This document shows positions 23,980-33,327 of a stretch of 64,000 bases of DNA, one piece after another; position 1 is the stretch's first letter, and the number at the start of each line of letters is the position of its first letter. The DNA is taken from NCBI RefSeq assembly GCF_003416895.1, contig NZ_QVIO01000001.1:1-64000 (forward strand). The letters are read 5' to 3'. Origin of the DNA: Duganella sp. BJB476 (lineage in GTDB: Bacteria; Pseudomonadota; Gammaproteobacteria; Burkholderiales; Burkholderiaceae_D). The notes under the pieces were generated by a model. The model was given only the letters and a program-made list of their open reading frames with translations. It ran no database searches and was not told the origin of the DNA. Made by a program: the position numbers and the translations under genes.

Positions 23980-25233
23980 ATGACCAAGCACCGTAGGGGC
24001 GGCACCGCCGCGTCACTGCTGGCCGCGCTGGCGGTGGCCGGCGCCAGCCACGCGGCCGCGCCGGCCGCCGCGCCGCGCGCCGAAGTGATGCACTGGTGGA
24101 CTTCCAGCAGCGAGTCGGCCGCCGTGCGCAAGTTCGCCGAAGCCTACCGCGCCGCCGGCGGCGTCTGGGTCGACACCGCCGTGGCCGGCGCCGACCAGGC
24201 CAAGGCGGTGGCGATCAACCGCATCGTCGGCGGCAATCCGCCCACCGCCGCCCAGTTCAACACCACCAAGCAGTTCCGCGACCTGATCGACCAGGGCTCG
24301 CTCAACAACGTCGACGACATCGCCGCGCGCGATCACTGGGATCAATTGATGCCGGCGCCGATGCTGGACGTGATCCGCGTCAAGGGCCATTACTACGCGC
24401 TGCCGGTCGACATCCACATGTCGACCTGGATCTGGTATTCGAAGGCGGCGTTCAAGAAGGCCGGCATCGCCGCCGAGCCGGCCACGCCGGAGCAGCTGTT
24501 CGCCGCGCTCGACAAGCTGAAGGCGGCCGGCGTGGTCGGCCTGGCGCACGGCGGCCAGCCGTGGCAGGAAAACATCCTGTTCCAGGCCATGCTGGCCAAT
24601 GTCGGCGGCAAGCAGCTGTACCTGCAGGTGCTGCGTGACCGCGATCCCAAGGCGCTCAACTCGGAAGCGTTCAAGCAGGTGCTGGTGGCCTTCAAGCGGC
24701 TGCAAGGCTACGTCGACGCCGGCTCGCCCAACCGCAACTGGAACGACGCCACCGCCATGCTGATCAGCGGCAAGGCCGGGGTGCAGATCATGGGTGACTG
24801 GGCCAAGGGCGAGTTCGCGGCCGCCAAACAGACCGCCGGCAAGGATTACGGCTGCATCGCCGGCCTGGGACCTGCCGTGCCCTACCTGATCCAGGGCGAC
24901 GCCTTCGTGTTCCCGAAGACCGCCAACGCCGACGCCGTCAAGGCGCAGAAGCTGCTGGCCACCACCATGCTGGCGCCGGCCGCGCAGCTGGAGTTCAGCA
25001 AGCTCAAAGGCTCGCTGCCGGTGCGCAGCGATATCGACGTGTCGTCGATGGACGCCTGCGCCCAGGCCGGCATGGCGATCATGAAGGACAAGGCGCGCCC
25101 GCTGGGCATGATCGAGGTCTACCTGACGCCGGACCAGAACGGCGCCCTGCAGGACGTGCTGACGGCGTTCTGGAACACCCGCATGCCGGTGGAGAAGGCG
25201 CAGAAGAGCATCGCCGCCGCGCTGCGCGATTAG
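23980..25233 (+). CDS. Sugar ABC transporter substrate-binding protein (SBP family 1)
   Basis: 417 residues from the ATG at 23980, 9 or so bases behind GGAGACAGG; the frame is open upstream but that part is the leader with a terminator. A signal peptide (SLLAALAVAGASHAA) is followed by EVMHWWTSSSESAAVRKFAEAYRAAGGVW, typical of carbohydrate-binding proteins of the glucose/mannose or cellobiose type, then ALPVDIHMSTWIWYSKAAFKKAG and MLISGKAGVQIMGDWAKGEF. It would deliver mono- or oligosaccharide to an inner-membrane ABC importer, but no permease or ATPase genes follow; the LacI gene comes next. The partner transporter must be encoded elsewhere, or the protein acts as a sensor. Confidence 0.9.
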   Translation: MTKHRRGGTAASLLAALAVAGASHAAAPAAAPRAEVMHWWTSSSESAAVRKFAEAYRAAGGVWVDTAVAGADQAKAVAINRIVGGNPPTAAQFNTTKQFRDLIDQGSLNNVDDIAARDHWDQLMPAPMLDVIRVKGHYYALPVDIHMSTWIWYSKAAFKKAGIAAEPATPEQLFAALDKLKAAGVVGLAHGGQPWQENILFQAMLANVGGKQLYLQVLRDRDPKALNSEAFKQVLVAFKRLQGYVDAGSPNRNWNDATAMLISGKAGVQIMGDWAKGEFAAAKQTAGKDYGCIAGLGPAVPYLIQGDAFVFPKTANADAVKAQKLLATTMLAPAAQLEFSKLKGSLPVRSDIDVSSMDACAQAGMAIMKDKARPLGMIEVYLTPDQNGALQDVLTAFWNTRMPVEKAQKSIAAALRD

Positions 25234-25352
25234 CCGGATAAGGACCAATGCAATACCGGGCGCAGGCGGCCCGGCAAGCCGATGCCGGCGCGCTTGTCAC
25301 CGCCGGGCGCGATGGGGTATGCTTGCCGCCGACTGAACGGATAAGGGAAGCT

Positions 25353-26369
25353 GTGGCAACCATCAAAGACGTAGCCCGCCTGGCGGGAGTAGGGCTGGGC
25401 ACAGCGTCGCGCGTGATCAGCGGCAAGGGTTCGGTGTCGCAGGCGACGCTGGAAAAGGTGCGCAAGGCGATCGAGGAGCTGGAGTTCCGGCCGTCGCACG
25501 CGGCGCGCTCGCTGTTGTCGGGCAGTTCGCAGATGATAGGGGTGTACATCCCCTACCTGAGCGGGACGTTTTACACGCCGATCCTGCAGTCGATCTACAC
25601 GGCGCTGCGGGCCAGCGGCTTGAACATGGTGGTGGCCTTCGGCGTCGGCGAGGGCGACGCGCGGCAGCAGGCGATCGAGGGCGTCAACTTCCTGATCGAA
25701 CGCGGCAGCGACGGCTTGATCGTGATGAGCAATTCGCTGGAGGACGAGGACTTTGTGGCGCTGGGGCCGTTCCAGTCGCGGGTGGCGGTGATCAACCACG
25801 CCTTCGCCAGCATCGCCGAGCAGTGCTTCACCGTCGACCACGAGGCCGGCGGCCGGCTGGCGGCGCGCACCTTGCTGGAGCTGGGCCATCGCCGGATCGC
25901 GGTGATCGCGGGCCGCGCCAGCGCGCCGGACAACCAGCAGCGCATCGCCGGTTTCATGGCGGAGCTGGCGGCGGCGGGCATAGACCCGGCGTCGGTGTGG
26001 ATGGAGGACGGGCAGTTTTCGCCGGAGGGCGGCTGGGCCTGCACCGAGCAGCTGATGGCGTCGGGCTATGAATTTACGGCGGTGTTTTGCGCCAACGATG
26101 AAATGGCGGTGGGGGCCTTGTCCTGCTTCCAGCAGGCGGGGGTAGCGGTGCCGGAGCAGGTTTCGGTGCTGGGATACGACGACACGCACAGCGCGGAATT
26201 CACCGCGCCGCGCCTGAGCAGCGTGCATATCCCGTGGAGCGAGATGACCTTGAACGGCCTGAACTTCCTGCTCAACCGCTGCTACGAATTGAAGCGGCCG
26301 GTCGAGCGCGAATACAGCGTGCACGTGACGCAGCGCGCGTCGCTGGCGCCGGTAGCTAAAAAGCCGTAA
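25353..26369 (+). CDS. LacI/GalR-family transcriptional regulator
   Basis: 338 residues from a GTG start at 25353 (reads ATIKDVARLAGVGLGTASRV, exactly where LacI-family proteins begin), with AAGGGAAG just upstream; longer in-frame starts would add a non-conserved extension. The HTH and hinge fill residues 1-60, with RPSHAARSLLSG as the hinge helix; the rest is the periplasmic-binding-protein-like effector domain (IGVYIPYLSGTFYTPILQ, GLIVMSNS, FTAVFCANDEMAVGAL, VLGYDDT). It lies between the sugar-binding gene and the GH5 operon, both of which carry LacI-type operators, so it probably represses both until a beta-glucoside-derived sugar binds. Confidence 0.93.
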   Translation: MATIKDVARLAGVGLGTASRVISGKGSVSQATLEKVRKAIEELEFRPSHAARSLLSGSSQMIGVYIPYLSGTFYTPILQSIYTALRASGLNMVVAFGVGEGDARQQAIEGVNFLIERGSDGLIVMSNSLEDEDFVALGPFQSRVAVINHAFASIAEQCFTVDHEAGGRLAARTLLELGHRRIAVIAGRASAPDNQQRIAGFMAELAAAGIDPASVWMEDGQFSPEGGWACTEQLMASGYEFTAVFCANDEMAVGALSCFQQAGVAVPEQVSVLGYDDTHSAEFTAPRLSSVHIPWSEMTLNGLNFLLNRCYELKRPVEREYSVHVTQRASLAPVAKKP

Positions 26370-26374
26370 AGAAT

Positions 26375-26406
26375 GAGGGTGTGCGCCGGTCGCACGCTCT
26401 TTTTTT
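26375..26406 (+). terminator. Terminator of the lacI-type gene
   Basis: GTGCG/CGCAC (26381-26385 with 26391-26395), extended by a GAG/CTC pair across a small bulge, is followed by seven T residues (26400-26406). It separates the regulator from the glycosidase operon, whose own promoter begins directly behind. Confidence 0.75.
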
Positions 26407-26410
26407 GTAG

Positions 26411-26430
26411 TATATTGGAAACGATTCCAC
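26411..26430 (+). promoter_or_regulatory. -10 box and LacI-type operator of the GH5-GH1-GH3-MFS operon
   Basis: TATATT (26411-26416) overlaps TTGGAAACGATTCCAC (26415-26430), a LacI-family operator sharing the GG-x-AACG-x-TTCC core with the site at 23816. No consensus -35 is evident because the terminator T tract lies upstream. The start codon follows 15 bases later with GGAGG between. Confidence 0.75.
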
Positions 26431-26445
26431 ACACGGAGGCGCTGG

Positions 26446-27741
26446 ATGGTCACAACACGATTGCTGAACGCCGCCTGGCTGGCGACCGCCTTGCTGGCCG
26501 GCGCAGCCCCAGCGCAGGCCGCGCTACCTATGCTGCACACGGAAGGCACGCGCTGGCTGGCGGCCGACGGCAGCGCGCCGGCGCTGCGCGGCGTCAACCT
26601 GGGCAACTACCTGATCCAGGAATTCTGGATGATGGGCCAGGGCAGCGCCGGCATCGGCGACCAGTGCAAGCTGGAGGCGGTGCTGGATAAACGTTTCGGC
26701 TACGCCGAGCGCGAACGCCTGTATGCGCTGTACCGCGACAACTGGATCACCGCGCGCGACTGGGACATGCTGCCCAAGCTGAAACTGAACCTGGTGCGCC
26801 TGCCCTTCATCTACAGCGTGCTGGAAGATGAAAAAAATCCGCGCCAGCTGCGCGCCGACGCCTGGCATTACCTGGACCAGGCTATTGATGAAGCCGAGAA
26901 GCGCGGCATCTACGTGATCCTCGACCTGCACGGCGCGGTCGGCTCGCAGGGCTGGGAGCACCACAGCGGCTGCGCCGGCAAGAACCAGTACTGGGACACG
27001 CCGGAGTACCAGGCCCGCACCATCTGGCTGTGGCAGCAGATCGCCGCGCGCTACAAGGACCGTGGCGCGGTGGCCGGCTACAGCATCCTCAACGAACCGT
27101 GGGGCACGACGCCGGAAAACCTGGCCGCCGTCATGGGCACGCTGTATCGGGAGATCCGCAAGGTCGATCCCAACCACGTCATCATCCTGCCGGGTCACAG
27201 CAAGGGCATAGACGCTTACGGCAAACCGTCCGAGCATGGACAGGTCAACGTGGCGTTCGAGATGCATCCCTATCCCGGCCACTTCGGCTGGGGCAAGCCG
27301 GGTGTCGCGGTGCACCGCGACTGGCTGCAATGCGGTCATGGCGCCGATGCCGGCAAGACCGGCGTCTGCGCGTGGAAGGCGCAGCAGCAAAAGCTGGACA
27401 CCGCCTACTTCATCGGCGAGTTCCAGCCGTGGGCCTTCATGGGGCCGGAGCTGGGCGGCCAGGTCACGCGCGCCAGCTACGACACCTACGTCGCCAACGG
27501 CTGGGCCTCGACCGCCTGGGCCTACAAGCTGCTGTCCAACCAGGGCGGGCAGGGCAAGGGCACCTGGGGCATGGTGACCAACGCGCCCGGCGCCCGCATC
27601 CCCAAGCTGGACTTCAACAAGGCCTCGCTGGCGGAGATCGAAAACCTGTTTCGCCTGTTCGGCAGCGTGCCTTACGAACCGCAGCAAACCGTCATCAAAT
27701 GGATGAACGCCACCGTACCGCCTACTCCTTTCGCACAATAA
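26446..27741 (+). CDS. GH5-family beta-glucanase/glucosidase, exported
   Basis: 431 residues. The signal peptide ends near APAQAAL (about residue 25). GVNLGNYLIQEFWM opens the TIM barrel; the acid/base is in YSILNEPWG (Glu at about 216) and the nucleophile in TAYFIGEFQPW (Glu at about 324). KLKLNLVRLPFIYSVLED and YVILDLHGAVGSQGWEHHSG are GH5 strands 2-3 as in exo-beta-1,3-glucanases and related enzymes. It would start extracellular or periplasmic degradation of a beta-glucan and feed the GH3 and GH1 enzymes of the same operon. The exact linkage is not readable, though the barrel resembles the exo-1,3-glucanase group more than classic cellulases. Confidence 0.9.
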   Translation: MVTTRLLNAAWLATALLAGAAPAQAALPMLHTEGTRWLAADGSAPALRGVNLGNYLIQEFWMMGQGSAGIGDQCKLEAVLDKRFGYAERERLYALYRDNWITARDWDMLPKLKLNLVRLPFIYSVLEDEKNPRQLRADAWHYLDQAIDEAEKRGIYVILDLHGAVGSQGWEHHSGCAGKNQYWDTPEYQARTIWLWQQIAARYKDRGAVAGYSILNEPWGTTPENLAAVMGTLYREIRKVDPNHVIILPGHSKGIDAYGKPSEHGQVNVAFEMHPYPGHFGWGKPGVAVHRDWLQCGHGADAGKTGVCAWKAQQQKLDTAYFIGEFQPWAFMGPELGGQVTRASYDTYVANGWASTAWAYKLLSNQGGQGKGTWGMVTNAPGARIPKLDFNKASLAEIENLFRLFGSVPYEPQQTVIKWMNATVPPTPFAQ

Positions 27742-27751
27742 AACTAAAACC

Positions 27752-29116
27752 ATGACCATGATTCTTACCGACCTGCCTACGGCGATCCAGCGTTCCGACT
27801 TTGCCAGCGACTTCCTGTGGGGCGTGTCGACATCTGCCTATCAGATCGAGGGCGCGGCCGCCGAGGACGGGCGCGTGCCGTCGATCTGGGACACCTTCAG
27901 TGCCACGCCGGGCAAGGTGCGCGACGGCTCCACCGGCGCCGTCGCCTGCGACCACTACCACCGCTGGGAGGAAGACCTGGACCTGGCCCAGTCCATGGGC
28001 CTGAACTCCTACCGCTTCTCGATCGCCTGGCCGCGCATCTTCAACGGCGTCGACGCCGAACCGAACGCCAAGGGACTGGCGTTCTATTCGAAGCTGGTGG
28101 ACGGCATGCTGGCGCGCGGCCTGCAACCTTGGTGCACGCTGTATCACTGGGACTTGCCGCAGTACCTGGAAGACCAGGGCGGCTGGGCCAACCGCGCTAC
28201 CGTCGACGCCTTCCTGCACTACGCCGATGTGATCAGCAAGCACCTGGGCGACCGCGTTAAGCACTGGATCACGCACAACGAGCCGTGGTGCACGGCCATG
28301 CACGGCAACTGGGACGGCATGCACGCGCCGGGCAACAAGAGCCTGCCGCTGGCGCTGCAGGTGTGCCACAACGTGCTGGTGTCGCACGGCCTGGCGGTGC
28401 CGCTGATACGCGCCAACGTGCCGGGTGCGAAGGTCGGCATCGCGCTGAGCCTGCACCCGGTCAAGGCGGCCAGCGACAGCGCCGCTGATCAAGAGGCCGT
28501 GCTGCGGCACGACGTGCTGCGCAACCGCTGGTTCCTCGATTCGCTGTATGGCCGCGGCTATCCCGAGCTGGCGCTGCAACTGGTGGGCCGGGACGCGCCG
28601 CAGGTGCTGCCGGGCGATATGGAAGCCATCGCCGCGACTATGGACTTCCTCGGCGTGAACTACTACTTCCCCGAGGTGGTGAAGGATGCGCCGGAGCAGT
28701 ATCCGCTGCGGACCTCCATCATCTATCCGCAGGATCGCCAGCGCACCGACTTCGGTTGGGAAGTCTCCCCGCAAGGCCTGGTCGAACTGCTGGAGCGCGT
28801 GGCGCGCGATTATCCGACCGGCGATTTGTACGTGACCGAAAACGGTTCGTCCTACGACGATCACCTGGGCGCGGACGGCGCCGTCAACGACACCGCGCGG
28901 CGCGATTACCTGATCCGCCACCTGGCCGCCGTGCGCGACGCCATCGCCGCCGGCGGCAACATCAAGGGCTATTTCGCCTGGAGCCTGCTGGACAACTTCG
29001 AATGGGCGGAAGGCTATCTGCGCCGCTTCGGCCTGACCTACATTGACTACCCGACGCAGCGCCGCATCCTCAAGCAAAGCGGCCAGTGGTACAGCGGCTT
29101 TTTGCGCGACGCATAA
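27752..29116 (+). CDS. GH1-family beta-glucosidase
   Basis: 454 residues with no signal peptide, so cytoplasmic. FLWGVSTSAYQIEGA is the N-terminal GH1 signature; THNEPWC (Glu about 174) holds the acid/base and YVTENGSSY (Glu about 362) the nucleophile. The length is normal for bacterial retaining beta-glucosidases. It starts 10 bases after the GH5 stop codon and would split imported beta-glucodisaccharides such as cellobiose or laminaribiose to glucose. No strong ribosome binding site precedes it, so coupling to the upstream gene is likely. Confidence 0.95.
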   Translation: MTMILTDLPTAIQRSDFASDFLWGVSTSAYQIEGAAAEDGRVPSIWDTFSATPGKVRDGSTGAVACDHYHRWEEDLDLAQSMGLNSYRFSIAWPRIFNGVDAEPNAKGLAFYSKLVDGMLARGLQPWCTLYHWDLPQYLEDQGGWANRATVDAFLHYADVISKHLGDRVKHWITHNEPWCTAMHGNWDGMHAPGNKSLPLALQVCHNVLVSHGLAVPLIRANVPGAKVGIALSLHPVKAASDSAADQEAVLRHDVLRNRWFLDSLYGRGYPELALQLVGRDAPQVLPGDMEAIAATMDFLGVNYYFPEVVKDAPEQYPLRTSIIYPQDRQRTDFGWEVSPQGLVELLERVARDYPTGDLYVTENGSSYDDHLGADGAVNDTARRDYLIRHLAAVRDAIAAGGNIKGYFAWSLLDNFEWAEGYLRRFGLTYIDYPTQRRILKQSGQWYSGFLRDA

Positions 29117-29147
29117 AACACCATCAACAACGGAGACAAGTACACGA

Positions 29148-31676
29148 ATGAAGACCAATAACTACATCTTGCGCCGCGCCGTGCTGGCCGCCACGCTGGC
29201 GCTGGGCGGCGCCATTGCAACCGCCGCCGCGCCGGCCGCCAAGCCGCTGGCCGACTGGCCGCACATCACCAGCGCCGTCAAGCAGGACAAGGCGATGGAA
29301 GCGCGCATCGCGCAGATCGTCGCCGGCATGACGCTGGCGCAGAAGATCGGCCAGATGACGCAGCCGGAAATCAAATTCAGCACGCCGGACGACATCCGCA
29401 AGTACTACATCGGCTCGGTGCTCAACGGTGGCGGCAGCTGGCCAAACGGGAACAAGCACGCCAGCGCCGCCGACTGGGTCAAGCTGGCCGACGCCTACTA
29501 CGACGCCTCGATGGCCACCGACATGAAGGTGAAGATCCCCGTCATCTGGGGCATCGACGCCATGCACGGCAACAGCAATATGTACGGCGCCACGCTGTTC
29601 CCGCACAACATAGGCCTGGGCGCCGCGCGCGACGCCAAGCTGATCGGCCAGATGGCCAAATCGGTCGCCAAGGCGGTGCGCGCCACCGGCATCGACTGGG
29701 TGTTCGCGCCGACGCTGGCCGTGGTGCGCGACGACCGCTGGGGACGCACCTACGAATCCTTCTCCGAAGATCCGGCCATCGTCAAGGACTACGCCGGCGC
29801 CTACGTCAAGGGCCTGCAGGGCGATCTGAAATCGGACAACACGGTGGTCGCCACCGCCAAGCACTTCATCGGCGACGGCGGCACGGCCGAAGGCAAGGAC
29901 CGTGGCGAGAACCAGTCGACGATGGCGGAGATGATCAACATTCACGCCCAGGGCTACTACCCGGCGCTGCAGGCGGGCGTGCAGACGGTGATGGCGTCCT
30001 TCAACAGCTGGAACGACGTCAAGGGCGGCACCGACCACGGCAAGATGCACGGCAGTAAAGAGCTGCTGACCGACGCGCTGAAAACCAAGATGGGGTTCGA
30101 CGGCCTGGTGGTCAGCGACTGGAACGCCATCGCCGAAGTGCCGGGCTGCGCCAACGACAGCTGCGCCGCCTCGATCAACGCCGGCGTCGACATGGTGATG
30201 GTGCCAGAACATTGGAAGGCCTTCATCGCCAACACCATCGCGCAGGTGGAGAAGGGCGAGATCCCGATGTCGCGCATCGACGACGCCGTCACCCGCATCC
30301 TGCGCGTGAAGCTGCGCGCCGGTCTGTTCGACGGCAAGAAGCCGTCGCAGAACATCTACGCCGGCAAGCAGGAGCTGCTGCAGGAGCGCGCGCTGGCGCG
30401 CCAGGCGGTGCGCGAATCGCTGGTGCTGTTGAAGAACAACGGCGGCGTGCTGCCGCTGGCGCGCGGCAAGAAGATCCTGGTGGTCGGCAAGAGCGCCGAC
30501 AGCATGGCCAACCAGTCGGGCGGCTGGTCGCTGACCTGGCAGGGCACCGACAACAAGAATAGCGACTACCCGGTCAGCGACACCATCCTGGCCGGCATCC
30601 AGGACGCCGCCGGCAAGGACAACGTCACCTTCAGCGAAAACGCCGCCGGCGTCGACGTCAGCAAGTTCGACGCCGTCATCGCCGTCATCGGCGAGACGCC
30701 GTATGCGGAAGGCGACGGCGATATCGGCCCATCGGGCACGCTGCGCCTGTCCGGCCGCCACCCCGAAGACCTGGCGGTATTGCAGGCGGTGGCGGGCAAG
30801 GGCAAGCCGGTGGTGACGGTGCTGGTGACCGGCCGTCCGCTGTTCGTCAACGATCTGCTCAACCTGTCGGACAGCTTCGTCTCGGCCTGGCTGCCGGGCA
30901 CCGAAGGCAAGGGTGTGTCCGATGTGCTGTTCCGCAAAGCCGACGGCAAGGTCAATGTGGACTTCCACGGCAAGCTGTCGTTCTCGTGGCCGAAGTCGGC
31001 CTGCCAGTCGCCGCTGAACGTCGGCGACGCGGCCTACGATCCGCTGTTCAAGTACGGCTACGGTTTGACCTACGCGAGCAAGGGCGCCTTGCCGCTGCTG
31101 GACGCCAGCTATCCGGCCGGCGGCTGCGGCAAGACCAGCGCGGTGCCGGTCTACGCGCCGGCCGACCGTTCGACCTACGCGCTGTACGTCAGCAGCGGCG
31201 GCCAGCGCGTGGCCTTGGGCGCGGACCTGAACGCCGTCTTCAAGCTGCCGACCGTCACCGTCGAAACCGCGCAGATCAACACCCAGCAGGACGCCAAGCG
31301 CCTCACCTGGACCGGCGCGGCCAAGCTGGAAGCGCAAGCTGCCAAGGCCCATAAGTTGCCGGCCTTCGCTTCGACCGACGGCGCGCTGCAATTTGATGCT
31401 ATCGTGTCGGCTGCGCCGCAGGGCAAGGTCAGCGTCGGCATCGAAACGGTGGAGCTGGACGCCAGCGCCGTGTTCCAGCGTTTGGCGGGCAAGGGCAAGC
31501 AGACGGTTAAAATCCCGTTGGCCTGCTTCAGCGCCAAGGGACTGTCGCTGGCGGCACTGAGCACGCCGTTCAGCGTGGCCGCCGATGCGCCGTTCGCCGC
31601 GACCTTCGCCAACATCCAGATCGTTGGCGGCGCCGCCAAAGACAAGGATGCGCTGGCGTGCGGCGACTTTAAATAA
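29148..31676 (+). CDS. GH3-family exo-beta-glucosidase/glucohydrolase, exported
   Basis: 842 residues from the ATG at 29148; an upstream in-frame start would overlap the GH1 gene. A signal peptide (about 1-27, ending TAAAPAAK) is followed by the GH3 N-terminal barrel with IPVIWGIDAMHGNSN and the nucleophile Asp in GFDGLVVSDWN (about 324), then the GH3 C-terminal domain with the acid/base region ETPYAEGDGD. The final 170 residues form a beta-rich domain typical of ExoP-type glucan 1,4-beta-glucosidases. It would trim beta-glucan oligomers in the periplasm. It is the third gene of the operon. Confidence 0.93.
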   Translation: MKTNNYILRRAVLAATLALGGAIATAAAPAAKPLADWPHITSAVKQDKAMEARIAQIVAGMTLAQKIGQMTQPEIKFSTPDDIRKYYIGSVLNGGGSWPNGNKHASAADWVKLADAYYDASMATDMKVKIPVIWGIDAMHGNSNMYGATLFPHNIGLGAARDAKLIGQMAKSVAKAVRATGIDWVFAPTLAVVRDDRWGRTYESFSEDPAIVKDYAGAYVKGLQGDLKSDNTVVATAKHFIGDGGTAEGKDRGENQSTMAEMINIHAQGYYPALQAGVQTVMASFNSWNDVKGGTDHGKMHGSKELLTDALKTKMGFDGLVVSDWNAIAEVPGCANDSCAASINAGVDMVMVPEHWKAFIANTIAQVEKGEIPMSRIDDAVTRILRVKLRAGLFDGKKPSQNIYAGKQELLQERALARQAVRESLVLLKNNGGVLPLARGKKILVVGKSADSMANQSGGWSLTWQGTDNKNSDYPVSDTILAGIQDAAGKDNVTFSENAAGVDVSKFDAVIAVIGETPYAEGDGDIGPSGTLRLSGRHPEDLAVLQAVAGKGKPVVTVLVTGRPLFVNDLLNLSDSFVSAWLPGTEGKGVSDVLFRKADGKVNVDFHGKLSFSWPKSACQSPLNVGDAAYDPLFKYGYGLTYASKGALPLLDASYPAGGCGKTSAVPVYAPADRSTYALYVSSGGQRVALGADLNAVFKLPTVTVETAQINTQQDAKRLTWTGAAKLEAQAAKAHKLPAFASTDGALQFDAIVSAAPQGKVSVGIETVELDASAVFQRLAGKGKQTVKIPLACFSAKGLSLAALSTPFSVAADAPFAATFANIQIVGGAAKDKDALACGDFK

Positions 31677-31697
31677 CAATCAGGAGACTTTCAAAGC

Positions 31698-32990
31698 ATG
31701 GAACAATACTCCCCAGCCGTCCCGATGTCGGGCGGCCAGACGCAGACCGGCGGCAATACCGGTCCGCTGGTCATCGTCACCATCCTGTTCTTCATGTGGG
31801 GTCTGCTGACCTCCCTGAACGACGTGCTGATCCCGCACCTGAAGGCGGTCTACACGCTGACCTATGTGCAGGCGATGCTGGTGCAGTTCTGCTTCTTCGG
31901 CGCCTACTTCATCGTCTCGCTGCCGGCCGGTATGCTGATCAAGAAGATCGGTTACCAGAACGGCGCCGTTGCGGGCCTGACCATCGCGGCCGCCGGTTGC
32001 GCCTTGTTCTACCCGGCGGCGACCAGCGGCTACACGCTGTTCCTGATCGCCTTCTTCGTGCTGGCGGGCGGCATCACCATCCTGCAGGTGGCGGCCAATC
32101 CTTACGTGACGGTGCTGGGCGATCCGCAGACGGCATCGAGCCGCCTGACGCTGACCCAGGCCTTCAACTCGCTGGGCACCACCGTGGCGCCTACGCTGGG
32201 CGGCATGTTGATCCTGGCCGGCGGCGTGATGAGCTCCGCCGACATGGCCAAGCTGACCACCGAGCAGCTGGCAGCCTACCATACGACCCAGGCGGCCAGC
32301 GTGCAAGGCCCTTACCTGGTGCTGGCGGCGGCCTTGCTGGCGCTGGCGGTGCTGTTCGCACTGGCGCGCCTGCCTAAGATCGTCGACGCCGAACAGGTTG
32401 GCGGCGAGAGCGCCGGCTGGTCGGCGGTGCTGCAACACCGTCACCTGGTGCTGGGCGCGGTGGCGATCTTCCTGTACGTGGGCGGCGAAGTCAGTATCGG
32501 CAGCTTCATGATCAACTTCATCGGCGATGCGAAAGTGGCCGGGCTGTCGGCTGCCGACGCGGCGCCGTTCGTCAGCTACTACTGGGGCGGAGCGATGGTG
32601 GGCCGCTTCATCGGCTTCGCCGTGATGCGCTACGTCAGCCCGGGCAAGGCGCTGGCCTTCAACTCGGCGGCGGTGATCGCGCTGGTGCTGATCGCGATCT
32701 TCAGCGGCGGCAAGCTGGCGATGTGGGCGATGCTGTCCGTTGGCCTGTTCAACTCCATCATGTTCCCGACCATTTTCTCGATGGCGCTGAACAAACTCGG
32801 TCCACTGACAGGCCAGGGTTCGGGCGTGCTGTGCATGGCCATCGTCGGCGGCGCGCTGGTGCCGTTCGCACAAGGCCTGTTGGCCGACACCATCAGCCTG
32901 CAGATGTCCTTCCTGGTCCCTGCGGCCTGCTACACCTTCATCCTGTACTTCGGCCTGAAATACGCCGGCATGTATTCAGCGGAAAAGTAA
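31698..32990 (+). CDS. MFS sugar transporter, FucP/GluP family
   Basis: 430 residues with 12 predicted membrane segments. [41 protein letters not shown] is the characteristic N-terminus of the FucP family (glucose/galactose/fucose:H+ symporters), and [15 protein letters not shown] is the other family signature. It is the last gene of the GH5-GH1-GH3 operon and would import the glucose or disaccharides released outside. This provides the transport step that the orphan sugar-binding protein upstream lacks. AGGAG lies 12 bases before the ATG. Confidence 0.92.
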   Translation: MEQYSPAVPMSGGQTQTGGNTGPLVIVTILFFMWGLLTSLNDVLIPHLKAVYTLTYVQAMLVQFCFFGAYFIVSLPAGMLIKKIGYQNGAVAGLTIAAAGCALFYPAATSGYTLFLIAFFVLAGGITILQVAANPYVTVLGDPQTASSRLTLTQAFNSLGTTVAPTLGGMLILAGGVMSSADMAKLTTEQLAAYHTTQAASVQGPYLVLAAALLALAVLFALARLPKIVDAEQVGGESAGWSAVLQHRHLVLGAVAIFLYVGGEVSIGSFMINFIGDAKVAGLSAADAAPFVSYYWGGAMVGRFIGFAVMRYVSPGKALAFNSAAVIALVLIAIFSGGKLAMWAMLSVGLFNSIMFPTIFSMALNKLGPLTGQGSGVLCMAIVGGALVPFAQGLLADTISLQMSFLVPAACYTFILYFGLKYAGMYSAEK

Positions 32991-33011
32991 AACTGCCGGG
33001 GGGGCTCTTGC

Positions 33012-33031
33012 GGAACGTCGTCAGACGTTCC
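33012..33031. terminator. Hairpin at the end of the glycosidase operon, overlapping a convergent stop codon
   Basis: GGAACGTC (33012-33019) and GACGTTCC (33024-33031) form a perfect 8-bp stem, framed by GGGGGG and CCCCCC runs that can extend it. The 4-base loop contains the stop codon of the convergent gene on the minus strand. No T tract follows. Confidence 0.6.
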
Positions 33032-33290
33032 CGCCCCCCTGGATATTGAACAACGTGTCTTCGCCATCATTGTTCACGGTGACCCAATAGATCACGTCAA
33101 GACCGTTTGGCACCCGTATTCTTTTTTCTTTGGTGAAATTTGAAACTTCGAGGCTGCCGGGTCCGATGGGATTTGCCATGATCCACTGGGCGCCAAAATC
33201 CTCGCTGTTCCCCAATGTAAGCCAGACGCGAACGGGCTCCGAACCGATGCTGAAGGGGCCATCGCTTGGTTGTACGTTATTGAATGCCAT
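33021..33290 (-). CDS. Small beta-rich protein, unknown function
   Basis: 89 residues from the ATG at 33290 with AGGA 9 bases upstream; longer frame starts are not supported. The sequence (MAFNNVQPSDGPFSIGSEP, then RVWLTLGNSEDFGAQWIMANPIGP and WVTVNNDGEDTLFNIQGGGNV) is rich in beta-forming residues, Trp and Gly, with no signal peptide, no membrane segment and no Cys. It reads as a compact beta-sandwich, perhaps a structural or binding protein. It follows the gene at 33603-33328 by 37 bases and ends inside a hairpin. I do not recognise it. Confidence 0.6.
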   Translation of the reverse strand: MAFNNVQPSDGPFSIGSEPVRVWLTLGNSEDFGAQWIMANPIGPGSLEVSNFTKEKRIRVPNGLDVIYWVTVNNDGEDTLFNIQGGGNV

Positions 33291-33327
33291 AAGAAAAGTC
33301 CTTTCCAAAATGACGACAAACACGAAC

